A model generated the notes under the pieces. The model saw only the letters and a program-made list of their open reading frames with translations, did no database searches and was not told where the DNA came from. Both the position numbers and the translations under genes were made by a program. Shown piece by piece: positions 7,927 to 15,192 of a DNA stretch of 42,520 bases (the stretch's first letter is position 1; the number at the start of each line of letters is the position of its first letter). Location of the stretch: assembly GCF_040675535.1 (NCBI RefSeq), contig NZ_JBFAPC010000031.1:1-42520 (forward strand). Direction: 5' to 3'. The DNA comes from Patulibacter sp040675535 (GTDB lineage Bacteria > Actinomycetota > Thermoleophilia > Solirubrobacterales > Solirubrobacteraceae).

Positions 7927-9543
7927 TCACGCGCGCACCTCGGCGACCGGGACGGTCCCGGTGCGGCGGCCCGCCTGCTCGCTGCGCGCCAGCGAGTCGA
8001 CGAGCGCCTCCCAGGAGGCGGCGATCAGGTTCTCGTCGACGCCGATCGAGCCCCACGTCTCGTGACCGTCGGAGGCGTCGATCAGCACGCGGGTCGTGGC
8101 GCCGGTGCCCTTGGTCGAGTCGAGGATCCGGACCTTGAAGTCGGTCAGCTCGATGTCCTTGAGGTGCGGGTGGACCTGGGCGATCGCGGAGCGCAGCGCG
8201 GCGTCCAGGGCGTGGACCGGGCCGTTGCCCTCGGCGGTGCGGACGTACCGCTCGCCGCCGATCCAGATCTTGATCGTGGCCTCGGTCTCGACCCGGCCCC
8301 CGGCGCGCTGCTCGACGATGACGCGCCAGCTCTCGAGCTCGAAGAGGGGCTCGAACGTTCCGGTCTCGCGGCGCAGCAGCAGCTCGAACGAGCCGTCGGC
8401 GGCCTCGAACTGGTAGCCCTCGTGCTCGAGCTCCTTGACACGCTCGATGATCCGCGCGGCCTGCGCGTCGTCGACCTCCACGCCCGCGTCGGCGGCCTTC
8501 TCGATGATCGTGCCGCGGCCGGCGAGCTCGGAGACGACGATCTCGCGCGCGTTGCCGACGTCGGTCGGATCGACGTGCTCGAAGGTCCGCGGGTCCGCGC
8601 GCATGCCGGCGATGTGGAGGCCGCCCTTGTGCGCGAACGCGTTGCGGCCGACGTACGGCTGCGTCGCCCGCGGGGTGCGGTTGAGCAGCTCGTCGACGAA
8701 GTGCGACGTCTCCGTCAGGCGCGCCAGGCCGCCCTCGGGCAGCGACGCGACGCCCATCTTCAGCTCGAGGTCGGCGGTGATCGTCGTGAGGTTCGCGTTG
8801 CCGGTGCGCTCGCCGATGCCGTTGACCGTGCCCTGGACGTGCGTCGCCCCGGCGTCGACGGCCAGCAGGGAGTTCGCGACGCCGCAGCCGCCGTCGTCGT
8901 GCGCGTGGATGCCGACGCGGGCGTGCTCGCCGAGCTCCGCCACGACGCGCGAGACGGCCGCGTGGATCTGGAGCGGCAGCGACGAGCCGTTGGTGTCGCA
9001 GAGCGACAGCGTGTCGGCGCCGGCCTCGACCGCGGCGCGCAGGCAGCGCAGCGCGTAGGCCTCGTCGTCGCGCCAGGCGTCGAAGAAGTGCTCCGCGTCG
9101 TAGATCACGCGCTTGCCCTCGCCGCGGAGGAACGCGACGGAGTCGGCGATCAGGCGGAGGTTCTCGTCGCGGTCGACGCGGACGACCTTCTCGAGGTGCA
9201 GGCCCCAGGTCTTGCCGACGATCGTCGTGACGTCGCAGAACGAGTCGGCCAGCGTGCGCAGGCCGGGGTCGGCGTCGGCGGCGAGGTCGCGCCGGCGGGT
9301 CATGCCGAACGCGGCGATCGTGGCGTTCGTCCACGTCTCGCGGGAGAGGAGGTCGAAGACCTCGAGCTCCTTCGGGTTGCTGGACGGGAACCCGGCCTCG
9401 ATGAGATGGACGCCGAGGTCGTCGAGCTTCTGGGCGACGCGGAGCTTCTCGTCGGCCGAGAGCGTCATGCCCTCGCCCTGCATGCCGTCGCGGAGCGTGG
9501 CGTCGTAGAGCTCGAAGGGGCGGGAGGGAGTCGTGCTGGTCAT
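7927..9543 (-). CDS. cimA: (R)-citramalate synthase
   Basis: Condenses pyruvate with acetyl-CoA to (R)-citramalate, opening the threonine-independent route to isoleucine. The 538-residue protein belongs to the HMGL-like/LeuA family. Residues about 10-25 read FELYDATLRDGMQGEG, rather than the shorter 2-isopropylmalate synthase start, and this with SLCDTNGSSLP and GIHAHDDGGCGVANS matches the CimA subgroup. VGRNAFAHKGGLHIAG follows, and a C-terminal LeuA-type regulatory domain (about 400-520) should allow feedback inhibition by isoleucine. The alternative, homocitrate or isopropylmalate synthase, fits the N-terminal motif less well. It lies 145 bases downstream of ilvE, consistent with a shared pathway. 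Confidence 0.93.
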   Translation of the reverse strand: MTSTTPSRPFELYDATLRDGMQGEGMTLSADEKLRVAQKLDDLGVHLIEAGFPSSNPKELEVFDLLSRETWTNATIAAFGMTRRRDLAADADPGLRTLADSFCDVTTIVGKTWGLHLEKVVRVDRDENLRLIADSVAFLRGEGKRVIYDAEHFFDAWRDDEAYALRCLRAAVEAGADTLSLCDTNGSSLPLQIHAAVSRVVAELGEHARVGIHAHDDGGCGVANSLLAVDAGATHVQGTVNGIGERTGNANLTTITADLELKMGVASLPEGGLARLTETSHFVDELLNRTPRATQPYVGRNAFAHKGGLHIAGMRADPRTFEHVDPTDVGNAREIVVSELAGRGTIIEKAADAGVEVDDAQAARIIERVKELEHEGYQFEAADGSFELLLRRETGTFEPLFELESWRVIVEQRAGGRVETEATIKIWIGGERYVRTAEGNGPVHALDAALRSAIAQVHPHLKDIELTDFKVRILDSTKGTGATTRVLIDASDGHETWGSIGVDENLIAASWEALVDSLARSEQAGRRTGTVPVAEVRA

Positions 9544-9688
9544 GTGGGTGCGGTTTCGGTGGTCCGCGATCGTGGCCGGTCGCGGGGTGAGGGCGGACGT
9601 GGGCGCGTGGGGCTCCCGTCCGCTCCTCGCGGCCGGTGCCCCTAGGGAATTCGCCGTCCGGCGATGCGCACGTGCCGCCCCATCGTGC

Positions 9689-10627
9689 TCAGCCGACCTG
9701 CTCGCGCACCGGGACCGGGTCGAGCCAGCCGGCGTAGCGCTCGTCGCGCCCGTGCAGGGCGTCCTCGAAGACGCGCTGCAGCTCGGACGTGATCGGGCCC
9801 ATGCCGCCCGCGCCGATCGTGTGGTCGTCGACCTCGCGCACCGGCGTCAGCTCGGCGGCGGTGCCCGTGAGGAAGATCTCGTCGGCGAGGTAGAGCTCGG
9901 CGCGGCCGAGGTCGCGCTCGATCACCTCGTAGCCGAGGTCGCGGGCGATCGTGATCACGGAGCGGCGGTTGATGCCGTCGAGGATCGACGCCGACTGCGG
10001 CGGCGTGACGATCTGGCCCTCGCGGACGACGAAGATGTTCTCGCCCGAGCCCTCGCAGACCATGCCGCGGTCGTCGAGGAGGATGGCCTCCTCGTAGCCG
10101 GCCTTCGTGACCTCGATCTTCGCGAGCACGGAGTTCAGGTACTGGCCGGACGCCTTGGCGTGCGGGATCAGGCCCGACGGCGAGAGCCGGCGCCAGGAGG
10201 AGACCTTGGCGCGGACGCCCTTGGACTTGCCCTCGTCGCCGAGGTAGGAGCCCCACTCCCAGCAGGCGATGATCACGTCGGTCGGCGAGTCCAGCGGGCT
10301 GAGCCCCATCGGGCCCTCGCCGCGGAAGATCAGCGGCCGGATGTAGCACGAGCGCAGGCCGTTGGCCGCGATCGTCTCGAGCGTCGCCTGGCGGATCTGC
10401 TCCTGCGTGAACGGGACCGGCATGTAGAAGAGCTCGGCCGACTTGAACAGCCGGTCGACGTGCTCCTGGTGGCGGAAGACCGCCGGCCCGACGGACGCCG
10501 TGTCGTAGCAGCGGACGCCCTCGAAGACGCCCGTGCCGTAGTGCAGCGCGTGCGTGAGGACGTGGACCTTCGCGTCGGCCCACGGGACCAGCTCGCCGTT
10601 CTTCCAGATGAAATCGCCCTGCGGCAC
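9689..10627 (-). CDS. ilvE: Branched-chain amino acid aminotransferase
   Basis: Transfers the amino group of glutamate to the keto acids of leucine, isoleucine and valine. The 312-residue fold-type IV enzyme shows HALHYGTGVFEGVR, the PLP lysine in PHAKASGQYLNS (residue 158, near the position known for the E. coli enzyme), and CEGSGENIFVV. I chose the GTG at 10627, not an upstream ATG in the same frame, because GAGGAG stands about 8 bases before it and the product then starts VPQGDFIWKNGELVPW as expected; the 77-residue extension upstream is Pro/Arg-rich. A TAGAGT box at 10689-10694 may be its -10. It heads the minus-strand run with cimA. Confidence 0.96.
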   Translation of the reverse strand: MPQGDFIWKNGELVPWADAKVHVLTHALHYGTGVFEGVRCYDTASVGPAVFRHQEHVDRLFKSAELFYMPVPFTQEQIRQATLETIAANGLRSCYIRPLIFRGEGPMGLSPLDSPTDVIIACWEWGSYLGDEGKSKGVRAKVSSWRRLSPSGLIPHAKASGQYLNSVLAKIEVTKAGYEEAILLDDRGMVCEGSGENIFVVREGQIVTPPQSASILDGINRRSVITIARDLGYEVIERDLGRAELYLADEIFLTGTAAELTPVREVDDHTIGAGGMGPITSELQRVFEDALHGRDERYAGWLDPVPVREQVG

Positions 10628-10968
10628 CGCGACGCTCCTCGTCCGTGGACTCGCGTCCCGCGGCCGTGGCGGCGGGACGGAACGACGGACTCTACCGCGG
10701 TCCTCCCCGCGGGGACCGCCCGGACGATCGCCGTCGTCGGGGTGGTGGCTGCCGCCCGTCGTGAGCCCGACGGCGAGGGGCGCCGGGGCCGGAGCCGGCG
10801 GGCGGTGGGTCCGACGGACGTCCGGGCGCGGTCGCGGGTGACCCCCCATCCGTCGCACGGTCCGGCACGGGCCGTGGACGCTCCGCGGGGGCCCACCTAC
10901 GGTGTGGTGAGACGTCGGGTTCCGGAGCAGCCTCTCCGGCCGTCAACTCCCCGGCGAACGGAGGCACC
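10628..10968. promoter_or_regulatory. Intergenic region ilvE / 64-aa protein
   Basis: A 341-base gap between divergent genes. On the minus strand it holds a TAGAGT box (10689-10694) that may drive ilvE with a leader of about 55 bases. On the plus strand a TGGACG/TACGGT pair (10875-10903) may drive the small gene. Open frames across the middle look like GC-rich shadow frames without family signals. Confidence 0.5.
10875..10903 (+). promoter_or_regulatory. Putative promoter of the 64-aa gene
   Basis: -35-like TGGACG (10875-10880), 17-base spacer, -10-like TACGGT (10898-10903), followed by a leader of about 60 bases. The same TACGGT hexamer serves as the likely -10 of the XRE-cupin gene at 40347-40352. 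Confidence 0.4.
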
Positions 10969-11163
10969 ATGACCGACCGCACGATCGACACCGCCGACCG
11001 CGACCGCCGGGTCCGTGCGACCCTCGCCCAGCAGGGCGGCAACCTCGACGACGTCTTCACCGACGACGGCCACGCGCCGGACGCCATCGACGCAGAGGCC
11101 CTCGGCCACTGCCGGGTCTCCGTGCAGGCGACCGTCGCCGACGGCCGCCCCGTCGCGGCCTGA
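10969..11163 (+). CDS. Small acidic protein of unknown function (64 aa)
   Basis: I do not recognise this protein. It is probably real: the ATG follows a strong ACGGAGGCACC ribosome-binding site, nearly every third codon base is G or C, it has its own plausible promoter, and two hairpins follow the stop. The sequence is rich in Asp and Arg (MTDRTIDTADRDRRVRA, then DDVFTDDGHAPDAID), with one Cys-containing segment (GHCRVSV), and no signal peptide or membrane segment. It looks like a small cytosolic protein, perhaps a regulator or stress protein, but nothing shows which. It converges on thiC. Confidence 0.7.
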   Translation: MTDRTIDTADRDRRVRATLAQQGGNLDDVFTDDGHAPDAIDAEALGHCRVSVQATVADGRPVAA

Positions 11164-11238
11164 GCGCCCGGGCCGCCGCGCGGCCCTCCAGCGGCACCGC
11201 GGTCCCGTCGTCCGACGCGGCACCGCGAGACCGTCCCT

Positions 11239-11258
11239 GACCGGCGTCGCCGCCGGTC
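11239..11258. terminator. Hairpin between 64-aa gene and thiC
   Basis: GACCGGC (11239-11245) and GCCGGTC (11252-11258) form a 7-bp stem with a 6-base loop. It is the first of two hairpins in the convergent gap. Confidence 0.4.
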
Positions 11259-11264
11259 GGCCCC

Positions 11265-11293
11265 CTCGGGCCCGGCCATCGGCCGGGCCCGAG
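11265..11293. terminator. Long perfect hairpin, bidirectional terminator
   Basis: CTCGGGCCCGGCC (11265-11277), loop ATC, GGCCGGGCCCGAG (11281-11293): a perfect 13-bp inverted repeat 23 bases past the thiC stop on the minus strand and about 100 bases past the small gene on the plus strand. No U-tract, but the stem is the longest perfect one I found in the window. Confidence 0.6.
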
Positions 11294-11315
11294 CTGCGTC
11301 CGGGCGCAGCCGAGA

Positions 11316-12725
11316 TCAGTCCGCGCCGACGCGGGTCCGCTCCGCCGCCGCCAGCGAGCGCTCGGCGCCCAGGGCCTCCAAGCGACCCCAGTCGACGTCG
11401 CGGAAGTTGTGCATCGGGCAGTACTTCGGCCCGCACATCGAGCAGAACTCCGCGGTCTTGAAGTAGTCGTCCGACAGCGTCTCGTCGTGCATCGACCGGG
11501 CGGTGTCCGGGTCGACGGACAGGTCGAACTGGCGGTTCCAGTCGAAGTCGAACCGCGCCTTCGAGAGCTCACGGTCCCACCGGGCCGCCCGCGCCCCGTG
11601 GGCTCCCCCGCGCGCCAGGTCGGCCGCGTGCGCCGCGATCCGGTACGCGATCAGGCCCTGCTTGACGTCCTCGGCGTCGGGCAGGCCCAGGTGCTCCTTC
11701 GGGGTGACATAACAGAGCATCGAGGTGCCGTGCCAGCCCACGACCGCCGCGCCGATGGCGCTCGTGATGTGGTCGTAGCCAGGCGCGATGTCGGTCACGA
11801 GCGGGCCGAGCGTGTAGAACGGCGCCTCGTCGCAGATCCGCTGCTGGCGCTCGACGTTCTCCTGCAACTGGTGCAGCGGGACGTGGCCGGGGCCCTCGAC
11901 CATGCACTGGACGCCGGCGGCCCGGCAGCGACCGACGAGCTCGCCGAGCGTGTCGAGCTCCGCGAACTGCGCCGCGTCCGAGGCGTCCGCGATCGACCCG
12001 GGCCGCAGCCCGTCGCCGAGCGAGATCGTCACGTCGTGCTCGGCGCAGACGGCCAGGACGCGGTCGAAGTGCTCGTAGAGCGGGTTCTGCCGCTCGTGGT
12101 GGACCATCCAGCGCCCCAGGAGGCCGCCGCCGCGGGAGACGATCCCCGTCAGGCGGTGCCGGCAGAGCGCGAGGTGCTCCAGGAGGACGCCGGCGTGGAT
12201 CGTCATGTAGTCGACGCCCTGCTCGGCCTGCTCGGTGATGACCTCCAGGAGCAGGTCGATCGAGAGGTCCTCGGGGGTCTTCACCCGCTCGAGCGCCTCG
12301 TAGATCGGGACGGTCCCGATCGGCAGCGTGGCGACGTCGATGATCGCCTGGCGGGTCTCGCGGATCCGCTTGCCGGTCGACAGGTCCATGACCGTGTCGG
12401 CGCCCCAGCGCTGGGAGAGCTCGAGCTTCTCGACCTCCTCCGCCAACGAGCTCGTCGTCGGGCTCGAGCCGATGTTCGCGTTGATCTTCACGCGCGCCTT
12501 CAGCCCGATCGCCATCGGGTCCAGCGCCGCGTGGTGGCGGTTGGCGGGGATCACCATCCTGCCCCGGGCGACCTCGGCGCGGACGACGTCCGGCTTCAGC
12601 CCCTCCCGCTCGGCGACGCGCGCCATCTCGGGCGTCACCGTGCCCTCGTTCGCCGCGCGGTGCTGGGTGCATGCGTTCCCGCCCACCCCGCGCGTCCCGT
12701 CCTCGTCGAAGACGTGCCGTTCCAT
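11316..12725 (-). CDS. thiC: Phosphomethylpyrimidine synthase
   Basis: Radical-SAM rearrangement of aminoimidazole ribotide to hydroxymethylpyrimidine phosphate, the pyrimidine branch of thiamine synthesis. The 469-residue protein is the short form of the family, lacking the N-terminal extension of the longer E. coli type. The cluster motif is C-x2-C-x4-C at residues 428, 431 and 436 (CSMCGPKYC), near the C-terminus as expected. Other family marks are NANIGSSPTTSS, GADTVMDLSTG, DYMTIHAGV and VEGPGHVPL. The ATG at 12725 is preceded by GGAGGGAGCATC, which is also the 3' end of the riboswitch. No other thi gene is in the window. Confidence 0.98.
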   Translation of the reverse strand: MERHVFDEDGTRGVGGNACTQHRAANEGTVTPEMARVAEREGLKPDVVRAEVARGRMVIPANRHHAALDPMAIGLKARVKINANIGSSPTTSSLAEEVEKLELSQRWGADTVMDLSTGKRIRETRQAIIDVATLPIGTVPIYEALERVKTPEDLSIDLLLEVITEQAEQGVDYMTIHAGVLLEHLALCRHRLTGIVSRGGGLLGRWMVHHERQNPLYEHFDRVLAVCAEHDVTISLGDGLRPGSIADASDAAQFAELDTLGELVGRCRAAGVQCMVEGPGHVPLHQLQENVERQQRICDEAPFYTLGPLVTDIAPGYDHITSAIGAAVVGWHGTSMLCYVTPKEHLGLPDAEDVKQGLIAYRIAAHAADLARGGAHGARAARWDRELSKARFDFDWNRQFDLSVDPDTARSMHDETLSDDYFKTAEFCSMCGPKYCPMHNFRDVDWGRLEALGAERSLAAAERTRVGAD

Positions 12726-12730
12726 GATGC

Positions 12731-12812
12731 TCCCTCCGCCGGTATGAACCGGATCAGGTCGTCGGGTCAGCGCGGATCAGCGCAATCTCAGCCCCTGCCT
12801 GGGACCCCCCGG
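12731..12812 (-). promoter_or_regulatory. TPP riboswitch (THI element) of thiC
   Basis: On the minus strand the leader carries the canonical aptamer blocks in order: GGGGTCCCAGGCAGGGGCTGAGA (CTGAGA at 12791-12786), then GACCCGACGACCTGATCCGG, TTCATACCGGCGGAGGGA. These correspond to the thi-box consensus with its CTGAGA and ACCTGATCTGG..AATACCAGCG..AGGGA parts. The last conserved block, GGAGGGA, is also the thiC ribosome-binding site, so TPP binding would hide it and control translation directly. A TACGCT box at 12830-12835 may be the promoter -10. Confidence 0.97.
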
Positions 12813-12944
12813 ATGTGGTTGGTCCGGCGAGCGTAGCGCGGCGAGCGGCGCACGCGTCCCGGTCGGGCGGGCCGCACGGCTCCGGCAGGACGGACGACAC
12901 CGATCTGTAACGCTGCGGACCCCCCGATCGGGGAGGATGCCCGG

Positions 12945-13916
12945 ATGCACCGCGTGCGATCAGCCGTCGTCGTCGCCCTCTCCGCCTCCGCGCTCCTCGT
13001 GCCGCAGGCCGCGAGCGCCGAGACGAAGACCGAGTACCTGCAGAGCGGCCACTACGGCGCGGACGTCGTCGCCGCGGCCGCGCCGGCGAGCCGCTGGATC
13101 CAGGAGCGCGGCGACCAGCTCGCCGCCGTCGTCGCGGCCTGCCGCGCCTACGGGCTGCCGGTCGGGTCGGAGGGGACGTCCACGCCCCCGACGATCGTCC
13201 CGCCGACGGCCGCCCAGATCGCCCGCGCCGCGAGCACCGCGAAGGCGTCGGCGACCGCCGCCCGCCGGGCCCGGTCGGCGAAGGCCGCCAGCACGCGCCT
13301 GGCGCGCAAGCGCGGGGCGACGGCGTCCGCTCGCGCGAAGGCCCGCGCGAAGGCCCGGACGCTGAGCCGGCGCGCCCGCGCCGCCGCCCGGCGCGCCGCC
13401 GCGGCGAAGGCCGCGGCCACGCCGTCGCTCGCGTCGCCCGACGCGTCCGACTGCCGCAACGTCATCCGTCCCGCCGTCGTCTTCGACATCGACGAGACGC
13501 TGCTGTCGAACTACATCGGCGTGCCCGGATCGGATCCGGAGAGCGGTTCGGTCGGGCAGTTCCCGGGCGCCCTCGGCGGGACCGGGACGCGGATGCCCGG
13601 CGTGTCCGACGCCTACGCGCTCGCCAAGCAGCGCGGCATGGCGGTCTTCCTGATCACCGCCCGGCCGTCGCTCGTGCCGGGGCTGCGCGAGACGACGATC
13701 CGCAACCTCCAGGCCGCCGGCTACAGCGGCTGGGACGGCCTGTCGCTGAAGGACGATCCGCTCGGCAGCTCCGCCACCTACAAGACGGCCGAGCGGGCGG
13801 CGATCGAGGCCCGCGGCTACACGATCGTCGCGAACGTCGGCGACCAGGAGAGCGATCTCTCCGGCGGCTACTCCGAGCGCCGGTTCAAGCTGCCGAACCC
13901 GTTCTACACGGGCTGA
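12945..13916 (+). CDS. Secreted HAD-family (class B-type) acid phosphatase
   Basis: Predicted exported phosphatase of the HAD superfamily, acid phosphatase class B group; substrate unknown. Of 323 residues, 1-25 look like a Sec signal peptide ending in ASA. HAD motifs are complete: motif I VFDIDETLLSN (Asp181, Asp183), motif II LITARP, motif III lysine at residue 280 (TYKTAERAAIE), motif IV VGDQESDLSGG (Asp300). Between the N-terminal helix region and motif I, residues about 85-160, is an Ala/Arg/Lys-rich stretch resembling histone tails, not part of the HAD fold. The ATG at 12945 follows GGGGAGGATGCCCGG. It diverges from thiC; a thiamine-phosphate role is possible but has no direct support. 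Confidence 0.88.
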   Translation: MHRVRSAVVVALSASALLVPQAASAETKTEYLQSGHYGADVVAAAAPASRWIQERGDQLAAVVAACRAYGLPVGSEGTSTPPTIVPPTAAQIARAASTAKASATAARRARSAKAASTRLARKRGATASARAKARAKARTLSRRARAAARRAAAAKAAATPSLASPDASDCRNVIRPAVVFDIDETLLSNYIGVPGSDPESGSVGQFPGALGGTGTRMPGVSDAYALAKQRGMAVFLITARPSLVPGLRETTIRNLQAAGYSGWDGLSLKDDPLGSSATYKTAERAAIEARGYTIVANVGDQESDLSGGYSERRFKLPNPFYTG

Positions 13917-13924
13917 GCGGCACG

Positions 13925-13953
13925 GCCGGCGGGTCGGGCGCGACCGCGCCGGC
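13925..13953. terminator. Bidirectional terminator hairpin
   Basis: GCCGGCGGGTCG, loop GGCG, then CGACC, one bulged G and CGCCGGC: a 12-bp stem with a single bulge in the 82-base gap between the convergent phosphatase and glycosyltransferase genes. No U-tract. Confidence 0.5.
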
Positions 13954-13998
13954 GGCCCAGGCACGGCGGCACCGGCGGCCCGCGACCGGGTCCGCCCG

Positions 13999-15192
13999 TC
14001 AGACCCGGACGCCGAGTCCCGCGTAGACGTCGAGGCAGCGAGCCGCAGCGTCGTCCCAGGAGAAGCGGGCGGCATGGGCCGCGCCCGCGGTGACCAGGCG
14101 GCGGCGGAGCGCCGGGTCGTCGAGCAGGCGGCGCAGGGCCGCGGCCAGGGCGCGGACGTCGTCCGGCGGGACGCGGACGCCCGTGCCCTCCGGGACGACC
14201 TCGCGCAGGCCGCCCGTGGCCGCGGCGACGACGGCGCAGCCGCCGCGCATGGCCTCGAGCGCGACGAGGCCGAACGGCTCGTAGAGCGACGGGACGAGGC
14301 AGACGTCGGCCGCGCGGTACAGCGCCGGCAGCGTCGCGTCGTCGGTCCAGCCGAGGAAGCGGATCCGCTCGCCGAGCCCGATCGCCTCCGCCTGGGCGTG
14401 GAGCTCGGCCTCGTGCGGTCCGGAGCCCGCGACGACCAGGCGGGCCGGCGGCGCGGCCGGGGCGGTCGACCGCGCGACCCGGTCGAACGCCTCCAGGGCG
14501 ACCTGGAAGCCCTTCTCGTAGACGAGGCGGCCGGCGAGCAGGACGAGCGCCTCGCCGCCGGGCGCGAGCGCGGCGCGCAGCGCGGCGACGCGGGCGTCGT
14601 CGACCGGGGCGACCGGATCGATGCCGTTGCGGACGACCACGACGTCGTCGGGATCGGTCGCGAAGACGTCGAGCACGTGCCGGCGCATGAACGCCGAGCA
14701 GACGAGGACGGCGTCGGCGCGGGCCATCATCGCGGCCTCCACGCCGTGGACGTGCGACTGCGGGTGCTTCTGGACCCAGCCCTGGTGGCGGCCGTGCTCG
14801 GTGGCGTGCACGGTCGTGACGTAGGGGACCCCCAGGGCGTCGGCCAGCGCCGCGGCGGGCGCGGCGACGAGCCAGTCGTGGCCGTGCACGACGTCCGGGC
14901 GCTGGACCTCGGCGGCGGCCGTGCCCGCGGCGAGCAGGTCGTCCCCGAGCTCATCGACCCAGGCGAGGAACGCGTCCAGGCCGGCGGGCGGGGAGCTGCG
15001 CTGCACGCGCTGGACGACGACGCCGTCGTCCTCGGTGTGCGCGGGGACGGCGTCGGCGCCGCGGGTCAGGACCCGCACGTCGGCGCCACGGCGGACCAGC
15101 CCGGCGGAGAGCCCGGCGACGTGGCGCGCGAGGCCGCCCTCGACGACGGGCGGGTACTCCCAGGAGAGCGTGAGGACCGAGGGCGCGCTCAC
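13999..15192 (-). CDS. GT4 glycosyltransferase, glycogen synthase/GlgM-like
   Basis: Retaining GT-B glycosyltransferase of family GT4, 397 residues. Near the N-terminus WEYPPVVEGGLARH (about residues 11-24) is the nucleotide-sugar loop seen in bacterial glycogen synthase-like GT4 enzymes, and EPFGLVALE carries the E-x7-E pair (Glu305, Glu313). GRLVYEKGF opens the C-terminal domain. By context it may be an ADP-glucose enzyme that makes linear glucan, or maltose-1-phosphate as mycobacterial GlgM does, and would feed GlgE and GlgB. Sequence alone does not separate these or exclude another acceptor. The GTG start at 15192 overlaps the treY stop by 4 bases (GTGA), making it the last gene of the eight-gene operon. 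Confidence 0.85.
   Translation of the reverse strand: MSAPSVLTLSWEYPPVVEGGLARHVAGLSAGLVRRGADVRVLTRGADAVPAHTEDDGVVVQRVQRSSPPAGLDAFLAWVDELGDDLLAAGTAAAEVQRPDVVHGHDWLVAAPAAALADALGVPYVTTVHATEHGRHQGWVQKHPQSHVHGVEAAMMARADAVLVCSAFMRRHVLDVFATDPDDVVVVRNGIDPVAPVDDARVAALRAALAPGGEALVLLAGRLVYEKGFQVALEAFDRVARSTAPAAPPARLVVAGSGPHEAELHAQAEAIGLGERIRFLGWTDDATLPALYRAADVCLVPSLYEPFGLVALEAMRGGCAVVAAATGGLREVVPEGTGVRVPPDDVRALAAALRRLLDDPALRRRLVTAGAAHAARFSWDDAAARCLDVYAGLGVRV

Noticed and set aside
9651..9664. Hairpin TCGCC-GTCC-GGCGA after ilvE as a terminator.
   Set aside because: Only 5 bp with no U-tract, and cimA continues on the same strand; not distinguishable from chance in this GC content.
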